33,393 nt of DNA from JAWLBR01 sp041687495 (GTDB taxonomy: Bacteria; Bacillota; Limnochordia; DTU087; JAAYGB01), in the NCBI GenBank assembly GCA_041687495.1, contig JAWLBR010000026.1, forward strand, positions 1 to 33,393, written 5' to 3'. Positions within the stretch are counted from its first letter, which is position 1. The number at the start of each line of letters is the position of its first letter. Below, in pieces: positions 1 to 7,445 of this stretch. Made by a program: the position numbers and the translations under genes. The notes under the pieces were generated by a model. The model was not told where the DNA came from. It saw only the letters and a program-made list of their open reading frames with translations, and ran no database searches.

Positions 1-33
1 CGAGACATAACTAAGAGTAAAGGAGGCGAAGAG

Positions 34-438
34 ATGAAGAGAATGACTACTATGGGGTTGGTGTTCGTGCTGGTCCTGGTCGTCGCTGTGCCAGTGGTCA
101 TGGCCCGAGGTGGTGGGTATGTGGGCTTTGGGTTTGCGGACAATGCTCAGGTAAGTGATGTGGAGCTAACCGAAGAGCAGCAGGCGGAGTTGGCTGCTAT
201 CCATGACCAGATGTGGGAGCTGCGGTATCAGCTGCTCAACAAACAGAGGGAGCTCGGGCTCATCTCGGAGCAGGATGCCAGCATCGTAGAGAAGCGTCTA
301 GCCCTGATGCAGGAGTACCAAGAACAGTATGGTACTACCGGCGGGTATGGACCGTGTCATCCGGGACGAGTGAATCAACGGGTTGTCCGTCGTGGCACAT
401 GGGGCAGCGGGCACGGACCAGGCATGATGGGTTGGTAA
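34..438 (+). CDS. Small exported DUF2680-like protein
   Basis: This 134-residue protein has a signal peptide (charged MKRM start, hydrophobic core to about residue 22, probable cleavage after VMA at 22-24), so it acts outside the membrane. Residues about 43-98 form a charged helical segment starting LTEEQQAELAAIHDQM and continuing through LISEQDASIVEKR, the pattern of the DUF2680 (YckD-like) family. That layout is reminiscent of Spy/CpxP-type periplasmic helper proteins. The tail is rich in Gly, His and Met (GHGPGMMGW) with one Cys, which could bind metal; that is inference. AAAGGAGG sits seven bases before the ATG. A strong terminator follows, so it is probably a short transcript separate from the downstream kinase. 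The biochemical role is unknown. Confidence 0.75.
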   Translation: MKRMTTMGLVFVLVLVVAVPVVMARGGGYVGFGFADNAQVSDVELTEEQQAELAAIHDQMWELRYQLLNKQRELGLISEQDASIVEKRLALMQEYQEQYGTTGGYGPCHPGRVNQRVVRRGTWGSGHGPGMMGW

Positions 439-504
439 GGGATATCCTTACTGGGAGTTTTGTCAAAGGCAAAGGTACAGCTTAATATAGTGGGAAAGAT
501 TCCG

Positions 505-541
505 AAGGGCTGCTTCTGTGGGGGAGGCGGCCCTTTTTTTG
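505..541 (+). terminator. Rho-independent terminator after the DUF2680 gene
   Basis: A 9-bp stem (AAGGGCTGC at 505-513 with GCGGCCCTT at 527-535, one T-G pair) encloses a 13-base loop and runs into a seven-base T tract. It lies 66 bases past the stop codon. The longest kinase reading frame would start inside this hairpin, which argues for a later kinase start. Confidence 0.85.
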
Positions 542-685
542 TTTGGAACAAAGAGGATTGAGCAAAGAATGGTAAAAACAATGGTTATTATTTCAGGAAT
601 TTCGTTAGTGGTGTCGAAGTTCAGATTTCACCCCTGGCGCAGTTGTCAGGGGAGTGATCAGCACAACGGGGAAAGGATGCCTTGC

Positions 686-2479
686 ATGAAACAAGTACAA
701 AGACTATGGTCGTCCATCGGTTCCAGAACTTTGCGCAAGCAGATTACCGTGCTAATTCTTGTTGTCTGGAGCCCCTTTGCCATTCTGGGTATCGGCAGAG
801 TGATTGAGCACTATCGGCATGAAGTGCGGATCATGACTGAATTGAATCGGAACTTTGCGGCGGCTGTTGGGGCGGCCTTTACCAACCTGCTCAACAACGT
901 CTGGGATGTAGAGTTGGCCTTGGGCTTGGCAATAACTCAAAGTGAGCTCGGTCCAACACAGGTGCAGAGGTTACTAGAGCAGCAGTTGGGATCCAGGGAG
1001 GGGAGATTGGGTTTTTGCTCGCTGTCGTGGGTAGATCCCCAAGGGAAGGTCTTAGCCTCTACGTCCGAAGAGAGCCGAGGAGCATCCTTTGCCTTAGAGG
1101 ACTGCTTACTTAGGGTAGTGGCCGGGGAAGAGCGGGTAATATCTGATGTACAGCCCAGTGTGCTGGTCGAACACCTAGCAGTAGCAACGGGACATGCCAT
1201 TCGGGATGAAGGTGGTAAACTGCTGGGAGTGGTGATTGGCACGTTGGACATACAACAGCTTGGCTCTTGGTTGACGGCGGGCCGTGACACCGGTGACTTT
1301 GCTTTGCTAGACGGTCAAGGGGCGATTGTGTATCATCAGCCAGATGGGAAGGGTGCGCAGAGTCCGACAGCGGGGTCGAGACCGGTCTGGTTGGAAAGAT
1401 TGCTTGCTCGCGATGTCCTCGCTTCAGGAACGGTAAGTGTAGACAAGGTCAGAGCCTCTTCTGCTGGCGCGATTGTTCCCCTTGCAGGAAGCGGCTGGAC
1501 AGTGGTGTCTTCGGGCACGGGGGTGAGTCCTCTGGCTTTTCCAGAAGACCACGTTCTAAAAGATGTGGTCCTGTGGATTACTGCCGCCGCCTGTGCATGG
1601 CTTTTTGCCGACGCTTGGGTCTCAGTCGTTACCCGAAAAGTGAAGAGGCTTCAGCAAGCTGTGACGGCCATGTCGGAAGGCGAGCTTTCCGTGGCGGTTA
1701 ATCTGGAAGGAAACGATGAATTGGCAGCTACAGCTCGAATGTTCAACAAGATGGCGCAGAGGATCAGGGAGTCGGAGGTCGAGAGGGAGCGATTTCTGCA
1801 GATTTCTGCCCATGAACTGCGCAATCCGATGGCGGCCATTAAGGGCGTAGCCCAGATGGTTCGCTTGAAGCTAGAAAAAGGGGAACCTTTTCAGAATTCC
1901 ACTTGGGCCATTGGCCTAGTCGAGCAGGAGGTTGACCGGCTCTCCAGCTTTCTGGAAGAGGTTATCGTAGCGTTTCGAGTGCAAAGCAACCAACTGGAGG
2001 TCAGGCGGCAGTTGGTGGAACTGAACAAGGTGGTTGCCGAGGCTGTCGCTCCTTTCCTGGCCGGGAAAGACAGTGACAGGTTTAGGATGGACTTGCGATC
2101 TGACAAACCAGTCTGGGTTCAGGGCGATTCTGCAAGACTAGGGGAGGTTGTGCACCACCTCATTGACAACGCGGTCAAGTACTCCCCGGCAGCTGCTTCA
2201 ATTCAGATCGCACTGGCAACTAGAGAAGATGCCGCGGTAGTTTCCGTCAAAGACAATGGAATGGGAATTGCTGCCCAGCATTTGTCATCAATATTCGAGC
2301 CGTTTTACCGTACCCCCGAAACGATTCGAGAAGTTAACTTGCACGGATTAGGCCTAGGCTTGTATGTCAGCGCGAAAATAGTCAAGCTGCACGGAGGAAG
2401 AATTACCGTAGAGAGCACGCCAGGAAGAGGCACCACCTTCGCGGTACACCTACCTTTGGCAGTTAGCCAAGACAGCTAA
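686..2479 (+). CDS. Membrane sensor histidine kinase
   Basis: A 597-residue two-component sensor kinase. A first membrane helix (about residues 20-40, VLILVVWSPFAILGI) is followed by an extracytoplasmic sensing region of about 240 residues that I cannot assign with confidence (Cache-like by position and size). A second helix (WITAAACAWLFADAW) and a HAMP-like linker follow. The HisKA dimerisation helix carries the phospho-accepting His376 in ISAHELRNPMAAIKG. The ATPase domain shows Asn495 (HHLIDNAVKYS), the G1 box D523-NGMG and a GLGLGL G2 box. I chose ATG 686 because AAAGGA lies eight bases upstream; the frame opens at 518, but that lies within the preceding terminator. The gene converges with a single-domain response regulator, the obvious candidate partner. 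The signal sensed is unknown. Confidence 0.9.
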   Translation: MKQVQRLWSSIGSRTLRKQITVLILVVWSPFAILGIGRVIEHYRHEVRIMTELNRNFAAAVGAAFTNLLNNVWDVELALGLAITQSELGPTQVQRLLEQQLGSREGRLGFCSLSWVDPQGKVLASTSEESRGASFALEDCLLRVVAGEERVISDVQPSVLVEHLAVATGHAIRDEGGKLLGVVIGTLDIQQLGSWLTAGRDTGDFALLDGQGAIVYHQPDGKGAQSPTAGSRPVWLERLLARDVLASGTVSVDKVRASSAGAIVPLAGSGWTVVSSGTGVSPLAFPEDHVLKDVVLWITAAACAWLFADAWVSVVTRKVKRLQQAVTAMSEGELSVAVNLEGNDELAATARMFNKMAQRIRESEVERERFLQISAHELRNPMAAIKGVAQMVRLKLEKGEPFQNSTWAIGLVEQEVDRLSSFLEEVIVAFRVQSNQLEVRRQLVELNKVVAEAVAPFLAGKDSDRFRMDLRSDKPVWVQGDSARLGEVVHHLIDNAVKYSPAAASIQIALATREDAAVVSVKDNGMGIAAQHLSSIFEPFYRTPETIREVNLHGLGLGLYVSAKIVKLHGGRITVESTPGRGTTFAVHLPLAVSQDS

Positions 2480-2489
2480 CTAAGAGCTC

Positions 2490-2852
2490 CTAAGGTTTTG
2501 ACCGAGTACTCATAATCCGGCGAAGGCAAGTCTCCAACACAGACACATCAAAGGGCTTGTGTAACACTGCATCGACATCAAGGTCTTCAGTAAGATGAGT
2601 GTATCCGGTAATTACGATGATCGGAGTTGCCTTGTTGTCACTACTACTGCGTAGGGACTGGATAAACTGCCGGGGGGATACTTCACCGGAGTCAACATAG
2701 TCAAAAACGATTACATCAAAGTCTAGATTGACAAGAGTTATTGCTTCTTCTCGGGAGGAAGCACACGATGTTGAATATCCAATGGACTCCAGAAACTGCC
2801 TTATGGCAGACTGAAGTAGTACATTATCCTCAATAAGCAGAGCGTGTCGCAC
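2490..2852 (-). CDS. Single-domain response regulator (CheY-like receiver)
   Basis: A 120-residue stand-alone receiver domain with no output domain. The acidic pair Glu8-Asp9 (LLIEDN), the phospho-acceptor Asp51 (VIVFDYVDSG), the switch Thr82 (IVITGYT) and Lys99 (LHKPFD) are all in place, so it should be phosphorylatable. It starts at GTG with a G-rich Shine-Dalgarno sequence (AGGGGGAAA) upstream. It converges tail to tail with the histidine kinase, with only ten bases between the stop codons. Without an output domain it must act by protein contact or as a phosphate relay or sink; its target is not visible here. Confidence 0.9.
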   Translation of the reverse strand: MRHALLIEDNVLLQSAIRQFLESIGYSTSCASSREEAITLVNLDFDVIVFDYVDSGEVSPRQFIQSLRSSSDNKATPIIVITGYTHLTEDLDVDAVLHKPFDVSVLETCLRRIMSTRSKP

Positions 2853-3312
2853 TTACTTTCCCCCTGTTGTCGGTGGGGATCACCGAACAGTAATCGTCCA
2901 GATACTAATTGTTTCCTAATAAATTCCCCAATAGGCAAGTATTTCCTACCTAAATTTATTGCAAAACTCTACTAATAGAAAAATATCGCCAAGGAGATAA
3001 CCCGTGCTATCCTGCCAGAATCGGTGTTCCCAGCTCTAGAACCGCAATAAAACACGGTTTTCGGGTGTCAACGTCCTAACCCAAAATTGAATAGTCGGAA
3101 GAAATAAGAGGAAAAATGTTGATTCTAGTCGAATTCGGTCGTATCCACGACGGATACCGGCAACGTGCCGGAGTGCAGTGAAGAGGATTGTCCACCCCAA
3201 TTTAGGGGTAGGGAGTAAGAAAAGGGGACAACTGGTGGTTTGACTGCTTTGTCACTACAGCAGCTGGAGAGCTAGAACCAAAGAAATCGAGATAGTGTGG
3301 TAGGGGGATTAT
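2853..3312. other. 460-bp gene-poor intergenic region with hairpins
   Basis: I find no convincing gene here. Bases about 2890-2990 are AT-rich, unlike the surroundings. AAGGAG at about 2992 precedes a GTG frame of only 11 codons, too short to call. Two abutting inverted repeats lie at 3141-3171, and a third small one (ACCCC/GGGGT) at 3194-3209. The region would hold the promoter of the response regulator and of the XRE remnant, and could encode a small RNA; nothing matches a riboswitch consensus that I recognise. Confidence 0.5.
3141..3171. repeat. Two back-to-back perfect inverted repeats
   Basis: GTATCC-ACGAC-GGATAC (3141-3157) is followed directly by CCGGCA-ACG-TGCCGG (3157-3171), sharing one C. 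Each gives a 6-bp perfect stem. There is no T tract after them, so they are not an intrinsic terminator. They could be a structured RNA element or protein binding sites. Confidence 0.6.
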
Positions 3313-3522
3313 ATGAGTACTTGTCTTGGTACCCGTTTGCGGAAAATCCGGTTGGAGAAAGGGTTGAGCCAAGCGGCATTGGCTCATGCTGCCGGGGTGG
3401 CTCAGTCCTTTGTCAGTGTCAGGTGTCCCCTGTTTAGCTCGAGGATATGCCTGGACCGCTACTCCACGCAGCCCATCGCAAGGGTACTCACTCGTCGTCA
3501 ATCTTCAAAATGGCAAGGATAG
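3313..3522 (+). pseudogene. Broken XRE-family regulator (N-terminal HTH remnant)
   Basis: The first 33 residues are a clear XRE/Cro helix-turn-helix start (LRKIRLEKGLSQAALAHAAG, then VAQSFVS), behind a G-rich ribosome binding site before an ATG. After about residue 34 the expected recognition-helix continuation (IExGxRxP) is missing and the frame reads SVRCPLFSSRICLDRYST. A short IARVL further on resembles the conserved helix of the neighbouring XRE protein starting at 4043, which may mean the middle was scrambled by small indels. The 69-residue frame overlaps the 3' end of the convergent XRE gene by 35 bases. A complete HTH fold is unlikely, so I call it a pseudogene; a translated short peptide cannot be excluded. 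Confidence 0.5.
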
Positions 3523-3892
3523 CTTTGATTTGACCGTTAGTGAGCTTTTTCTGCCGGCGAAAATGTAGCTCCAGTTGGTGCCATAGCTCCCGTTCCTCAT
3601 CCTGAAGTAGTTCTGGATCAAGAGGATGCGCAGCGGAACAGCGACTGGTGCAACCGCTGGCGGGTTCTGCTTCACGGACTACGCCGTTGAACTCCCGGTG
3701 CCCCAATAGATAGTCGGTAGTTGTTCCGAACGCCGATGCCAAGGCTCGAATGGTTTGAACATCTGGTGTGCGCCTTCCAGTCTCCCACGAAGCTAGGGCA
3801 GCCCGAGATACCCCCACCAGGGCGGCGAGCTGCTGCTGAGTCAATCCCCTGATCCTCCGCAGGTCCCGAATCGTATCACCAATGGTGGCCAT
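3488..3892 (-). CDS. XRE-family transcriptional regulator (repressor-like)
   Basis: A 134-residue DNA-binding protein. Residues about 1-62 form an XRE/HTH_3 domain (TIRDLRRIRGLTQQQLAALVG, VSRAALASWETGRRTPD, ALASAFGTTTDYLLG), typical of Bacillota phage-type repressors. A variable linker with three Cys follows, then a helical tail (DEERELWHQLELHFRRQKKL, NGQIKAILAILKIDDE) that may mediate dimerisation. The ATG at 3892 has AAGGGAG eight bases upstream; an in-frame GTG at 3901 would overlap that site. It is divergent from another XRE gene across a shared promoter region and probably controls both promoters, which is inference from the layout. Confidence 0.88.
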   Translation of the reverse strand: MATIGDTIRDLRRIRGLTQQQLAALVGVSRAALASWETGRRTPDVQTIRALASAFGTTTDYLLGHREFNGVVREAEPASGCTSRCSAAHPLDPELLQDEERELWHQLELHFRRQKKLTNGQIKAILAILKIDDE

Positions 3893-3914
3893 GAGACACA
3901 CTCCCTTCGCTCAA

Positions 3915-4027
3915 ACTATACCAAACGCCTAAGGACGTCTACAATTGGTGTGTCTAATGAGCACAAGGGAACCCAGCTAGGTTGACCAAACGCCGCTCTC
4001 ACCAGTATAATTGTGTCAAAACGACAC
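3915..4027. promoter_or_regulatory. Divergent XRE promoters with a shared 10-bp operator-like repeat
   Basis: Plus-strand promoter: TTGACC (3982-3987), 18-base spacer, TATAAT (4006-4011). Minus-strand promoter: TTGTAG (complement of 3939-3944), 18-base spacer, TATAGT (complement of 3915-3920). The sequence ACCAAACGCC occurs twice in direct orientation, at 3920-3929 beside the minus -10 box and at 3985-3994 overlapping the plus -35 box. A separate inverted repeat GTGTC-AAAAC-GACAC (4013-4027) covers the likely plus transcription start. These are plausible operators for the flanking XRE proteins. Confidence 0.7.
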
Positions 4028-4042
4028 TAAGCGGTGATAAGC

Positions 4043-4249
4043 ATGAGGCGCGCGTTGTACCAAGCCCGAAAGGCCAAGCAGTTAACCCAAATCGAGGTAG
4101 CCCGCCTCGTTGGAATTAGTCGGGCCTCGTATACCCACATTGAGAGGGGAAGCCGAAATCCATCGATGAATGTGGCCAGAAACATTGCTCGAGTCTTGGC
4201 GCGGACGGTGGACGAACTGTTTGCCGACGATGATGAGCAGCAGCCGTGA
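4043..4249 (+). CDS. Small XRE-family regulator
   Basis: A 68-residue protein consisting almost entirely of one XRE/HTH_3 domain: RRALYQARKAKQLTQIEVAR, VGISRASYTHIERGSRNPS, NIARVLARTVDELF. It ends in an acidic DDDEQQP tail. The size is normal for Cro-like regulators of this type. ATG 4043 is preceded at five bases by GGTGAT; a GTG at 4034 in the same frame is possible but overlaps that site. It is divergent from the larger XRE gene, with near-consensus promoter elements and repeats between them, an arrangement like a phage-type repressor/Cro switch. No other phage genes are present. Confidence 0.85.
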   Translation: MRRALYQARKAKQLTQIEVARLVGISRASYTHIERGSRNPSMNVARNIARVLARTVDELFADDDEQQP

Positions 4250-4364
4250 AATTCATCCCCATCGTGCCGATAAGGGCAGTTGCCTTTTCCTTTTCTGTGT
4301 ACTTTGAACCAACGGCAGTGGTATATTGTACTAAAGTGGTTCCACAGAAAGGAGTGGGTCGAGG

Positions 4365-5807
4365 GTGGCTTCTGACCAACAGCTTTCGGGCAAAGAGCAG
4401 ATGGAGTCTTTGTCCGCTGATTTGACGATTATTGGTGCCGGTCCCGGTGGTTATGTCGCCGCGATTTATGCGGCCAAACTGGGAGCAAAAGTAGCCCTAG
4501 TAGAAAAAGAGAGCTTGGGGGGGGCGTGTCTTAATTGGGGGTGTATCCCAACTAAGTCGCTAGCCCGCTCTGCTGAAGTACTGCGGACGCTGCAGCACAG
4601 CTATGAGTACGGTTGTATCGCCGACAACGTGCGAGTTGATCTGAAGCAGGTGAAGGCTCGCAAGGATCGCATTGTCAGCCAGTTGATCAAAGGTATCACG
4701 TACTTATTGCAGAAGAACGGTGTCACTGTGATTGAAGGTGAGGGCTCCTTTCTTGACAGGGACACCGTTGTAGTCAAGACGGAGTCTGGACAGACTGTGG
4801 TTGCATCCAAGCACGTAATCATTGCCACTGGTTCTCAGCCAGCCGCCCTTTCTGTTCCTGGGGTGGCCTCCCACCGGGTCCTTGGCAGTAGACAGGTTTT
4901 AGATCTAGATGAGCTGCCCTCGTCGCTGGTTATCGTCGGTGGCGGAGTGATTGGAATGGAGTTTGCCTTCATTTATAACTCCTTCGGGGTTGATGTGACT
5001 GTAGTTGAGTACCTGGATAGCATTCTACCGGGGTTGGACAAAGACGTAGTTCGGGAAATCAACCGGTCTGCGAAACAGCGGGGCATCCGAATCTACACCG
5101 GCGCTCGAGTCGAGACCATTGCCGATGGAACGGACGGAGAATGCCACCTGACGGTGAGACAAGGAACCGATCTCATGGAGATCACGGCGAGCAGGACTGT
5201 CTTGGCCGTGGGTCGCAGACCCTATCTTGATGGTCTAGGTGTAGAGAAGATAGGGGTGGAACTCAACTCATCTGGCCGAGGGATAAAGGTGGATGAGCAT
5301 ATGGCCACCAGCGTGCCGAATGTCTATGCCATCGGTGACGTCACTGACAGGGTGCAGTTGGCCCATGTTGCCTCGCATCAAGGGATGGTAGCGGTGAGAA
5401 ACATCATGGGAGACAGCACCGCTATGGACTACGCAGCGATCCCCAGCGCGATTTTCACGGATCCGGAAATTGCGGTCGTGGGTGTGACTGAAGCCATGGC
5501 GCAAAACCAAGGACGGGCCGTTGAAGTGGGGCGGTTCCCTCTGGCAGCTAGTGGGAAAGCCCTTGCATCCGGTGACACCCGGGGGTTTGTCAAGATCATC
5601 AAGGACAAAGCCTCCGGGCGGGTAGTTGGGGGAGCGATTGTCGGACTCCACGCCACTGACCTAATCGCTGAACTTACCTTGGCTGTGCAGGCAAATCTGA
5701 CTCCCCAGCAGCTGGCGGAGACGATTCACGCCCATCCTACCGCCGCCGAGGGGATCTATGAAGCGGCACTAAGCTTAGAAGGTGGAGCGATCCATTCGCT
5801 GCGATGA
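4365..5807 (+). CDS. lpdA: Dihydrolipoamide dehydrogenase
   Basis: A 480-residue class I flavin disulfide reductase that reoxidises dihydrolipoyl groups with NAD+. FAD-binding GAGPGGYVAA lies at about residues 24-33, followed by the redox-active disulfide GGACLNWGCIPTKSL. A second Rossmann motif (VIVGGGVIGMEF) binds NAD. The ATG-box YAIGDV follows, and the C-terminal interface carries the catalytic His-Glu pair in HAHPTAAEG. The length is slightly over the usual 450-475. The start is GTG at 4365 with GAAAGGAG ten bases upstream; ATG 4401 is an alternative giving a more typical N-terminus. No E1, E2, lipoyl protein or glycine-cleavage gene is adjacent, so the partner complex lies elsewhere. 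The threonine-to-glycine operon nearby makes the glycine cleavage system a possible user, which is inference. Confidence 0.95.
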   Translation: MASDQQLSGKEQMESLSADLTIIGAGPGGYVAAIYAAKLGAKVALVEKESLGGACLNWGCIPTKSLARSAEVLRTLQHSYEYGCIADNVRVDLKQVKARKDRIVSQLIKGITYLLQKNGVTVIEGEGSFLDRDTVVVKTESGQTVVASKHVIIATGSQPAALSVPGVASHRVLGSRQVLDLDELPSSLVIVGGGVIGMEFAFIYNSFGVDVTVVEYLDSILPGLDKDVVREINRSAKQRGIRIYTGARVETIADGTDGECHLTVRQGTDLMEITASRTVLAVGRRPYLDGLGVEKIGVELNSSGRGIKVDEHMATSVPNVYAIGDVTDRVQLAHVASHQGMVAVRNIMGDSTAMDYAAIPSAIFTDPEIAVVGVTEAMAQNQGRAVEVGRFPLAASGKALASGDTRGFVKIIKDKASGRVVGGAIVGLHATDLIAELTLAVQANLTPQQLAETIHAHPTAAEGIYEAALSLEGGAIHSLR

Positions 5808-5859
5808 CGGAGCCGTGAGCAGCCTTCGATAGGGTGCGGGGCTGCGGTAGCAAGAGAGA

Positions 5860-5911
5860 GGGCACAGTCAACTGGGGTATTTAGCCTCAGTCTGCTGTGC
5901 CCTGTTGTTTC
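5860..5911 (+). terminator. Probable terminator after lpdA
   Basis: An 8-bp perfect stem (GGGCACAG at 5860-5867 with CTGTGCCC at 5895-5902) encloses a 27-base loop and is followed by TGTTGTTTCTT. It sits between two convergent genes and may also serve the minus-strand gene, although the minus side is less T-rich. The long loop lowers confidence. Confidence 0.55.
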
Positions 5912-5936
5912 TTAAGGTTGCTTCCTAAGAAATCGG

Positions 5937-7340
5937 CTAGGAAATGCCAAGGCGATCGACAATGGTTCTGGCTACGTAGACACCGCTGGCGCTGGCCTGC
6001 GAAAGGCCGCGAGTAACGCCGGCTCCGTCGCCGATGGCAAAAAGGTTCGTAACTTTAGTTTCCAGTTCTCGACTCAGCTCTAGTCGAGAGCTGTAGAACT
6101 TGACTTCGACTCCATACAGCAGGGTGTCGTTGTTGGCCGTACCTGGGGCAACCCGGTCCAGCGCGTAGATCATTTCGATGATGTTGTCTAAATGCCGTTT
6201 GGGCAAAACCAAGCTCAAATCCCCTGGTGTGGCTTTCAGCGTGGGCCGTGTAAAGCTTTGCCCCAAGTTGTGCTCGGTGGTTCGCCGGCCGTGAATCAAA
6301 TCCCCAAAGCGCTGCACTAACACGCCACCGCCGAGCATATTGGAGAAGGAAGCAATGCGTTTACCATACTGATGTGGCTCGTTAAAGGGCTCAGTAAAGC
6401 GGTTGCTCACCAGCAGGGCAAAGTTGGTGTTGGGGCTGTGCAGCTTTGGGTCACCATAACTGTGACCGTTCACGGTGGTGATCCCATCGGTGTTTTCCGC
6501 GACCACATAACCATATGGGTTCATGCAGAACGTCCGAACTAGATCGCGATATTTCTTTGTCCGGTACACCAGTTTGGCTTCATATACCTCGTCAGTAATG
6601 TGCTGAAAGATCTCAGCTGGAAGCTCGACACGGACCCCCACGTCGACTTGGTTGTTGATCAGGTTGATCCCCATTTGCTTGCATTGGTTGGCAAACCACT
6701 CGGCCCCGGCTCTTCCCGGAGCAGCGATCACAAACCGGCACTGCACTTCGGCGGTATTGCCCCGGCTCTCAGTCGTCAAATGAAAAATATGATCATCGTC
6801 TTTGGTGATCTGGGTGACCTTTGTGTTAAACTCCATGGTTGACCGAGTCTGCAGGTGCTCGTACAAGCGCTTCAGGATGGCCAGGTTGTTTTCGGTGCCA
6901 AGGTGACGGACCGAGGCCTGCAATAGGTGCAGATCGGAAGCCAAAGCTTTACGCCTTAGCTCAGTGTGCGCTGAGCTGTACACCTTGTTCGGTGCTCCGT
7001 GGGTCATATTAATCTCATCCACGTAGTGAATAAGATCCATTACGTGGGTATCAGAAATGTACTCGTTGAGCCACCCGCCAAATTGGGTGGTAAGGTTGTA
7101 TTTGCCATCGGAAAAAGCACCAGCACCGCCAAACCCGCGCATGATATCACAGGTGGGGCAGTTGATGCACTGCTCTACCTTCTTCTCACTGATGGGACAG
7201 CTGCGGCGAAAAATGTCGTTCCCCTGCTCCAGGATAACAACCCGCAGGGGCTCTCGGCTTTTTTCCAGTAGTTCATACGCGGCAAAGATCGACGCCGGAC
7301 CAGCGCCGATAATGGCTACATCATAGAGTTTTTCGGACAT
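5937..7340 (-). CDS. FAD-dependent dehydrogenase (COG2509-like)
   Basis: A 467-residue flavoprotein. The N-terminal Rossmann FAD motif is YDVAIIGAGPASIFAAYELL (about residues 6-25). A segment then carries four cysteines, Cys48, Cys58, Cys61 and Cys64 (CX9CX2CX2C), just before IMRGFGGAGAFSDGK. The C-terminus has the second FAD contact, LFAIGDGAGVTRGLSQASA. This layout matches the widespread FAD-dependent dehydrogenases grouped as COG2509, whose substrate is not generally known; the cysteines could hold a disulfide or a metal centre. ATG 7340 follows AAAGGAG by eight bases; the frame is open to 7388 without a better start. It probably forms a two-gene unit with the upstream DNA glycosylase gene, about 105 bases away. 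Confidence 0.8.
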   Translation of the reverse strand: MSEKLYDVAIIGAGPASIFAAYELLEKSREPLRVVILEQGNDIFRRSCPISEKKVEQCINCPTCDIMRGFGGAGAFSDGKYNLTTQFGGWLNEYISDTHVMDLIHYVDEINMTHGAPNKVYSSAHTELRRKALASDLHLLQASVRHLGTENNLAILKRLYEHLQTRSTMEFNTKVTQITKDDDHIFHLTTESRGNTAEVQCRFVIAAPGRAGAEWFANQCKQMGINLINNQVDVGVRVELPAEIFQHITDEVYEAKLVYRTKKYRDLVRTFCMNPYGYVVAENTDGITTVNGHSYGDPKLHSPNTNFALLVSNRFTEPFNEPHQYGKRIASFSNMLGGGVLVQRFGDLIHGRRTTEHNLGQSFTRPTLKATPGDLSLVLPKRHLDNIIEMIYALDRVAPGTANNDTLLYGVEVKFYSSRLELSRELETKVTNLFAIGDGAGVTRGLSQASASGVYVARTIVDRLGIS

Positions 7341-7445
7341 TTCTCGAACTCCTTTGTGGTGTCGTGGTGTCAACGGACCACCGACCATTATATCAGATCT
7401 GGGCGCGGAGTGTAGAGGTAATTGCAGCGGATGCTAGTCAGTTCT

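Noticed and set aside
2992..3041. AAGGAG followed by an 11-codon GTG frame
   Set aside because: Too short to support; the Shine-Dalgarno match alone is not evidence of a gene.
3313..4249. Prophage or CRISPR/defence island around the XRE genes
   Set aside because: No integrase, terminase, structural, nuclease or repeat-spacer sequence is present; only the regulators themselves suggest a former element.
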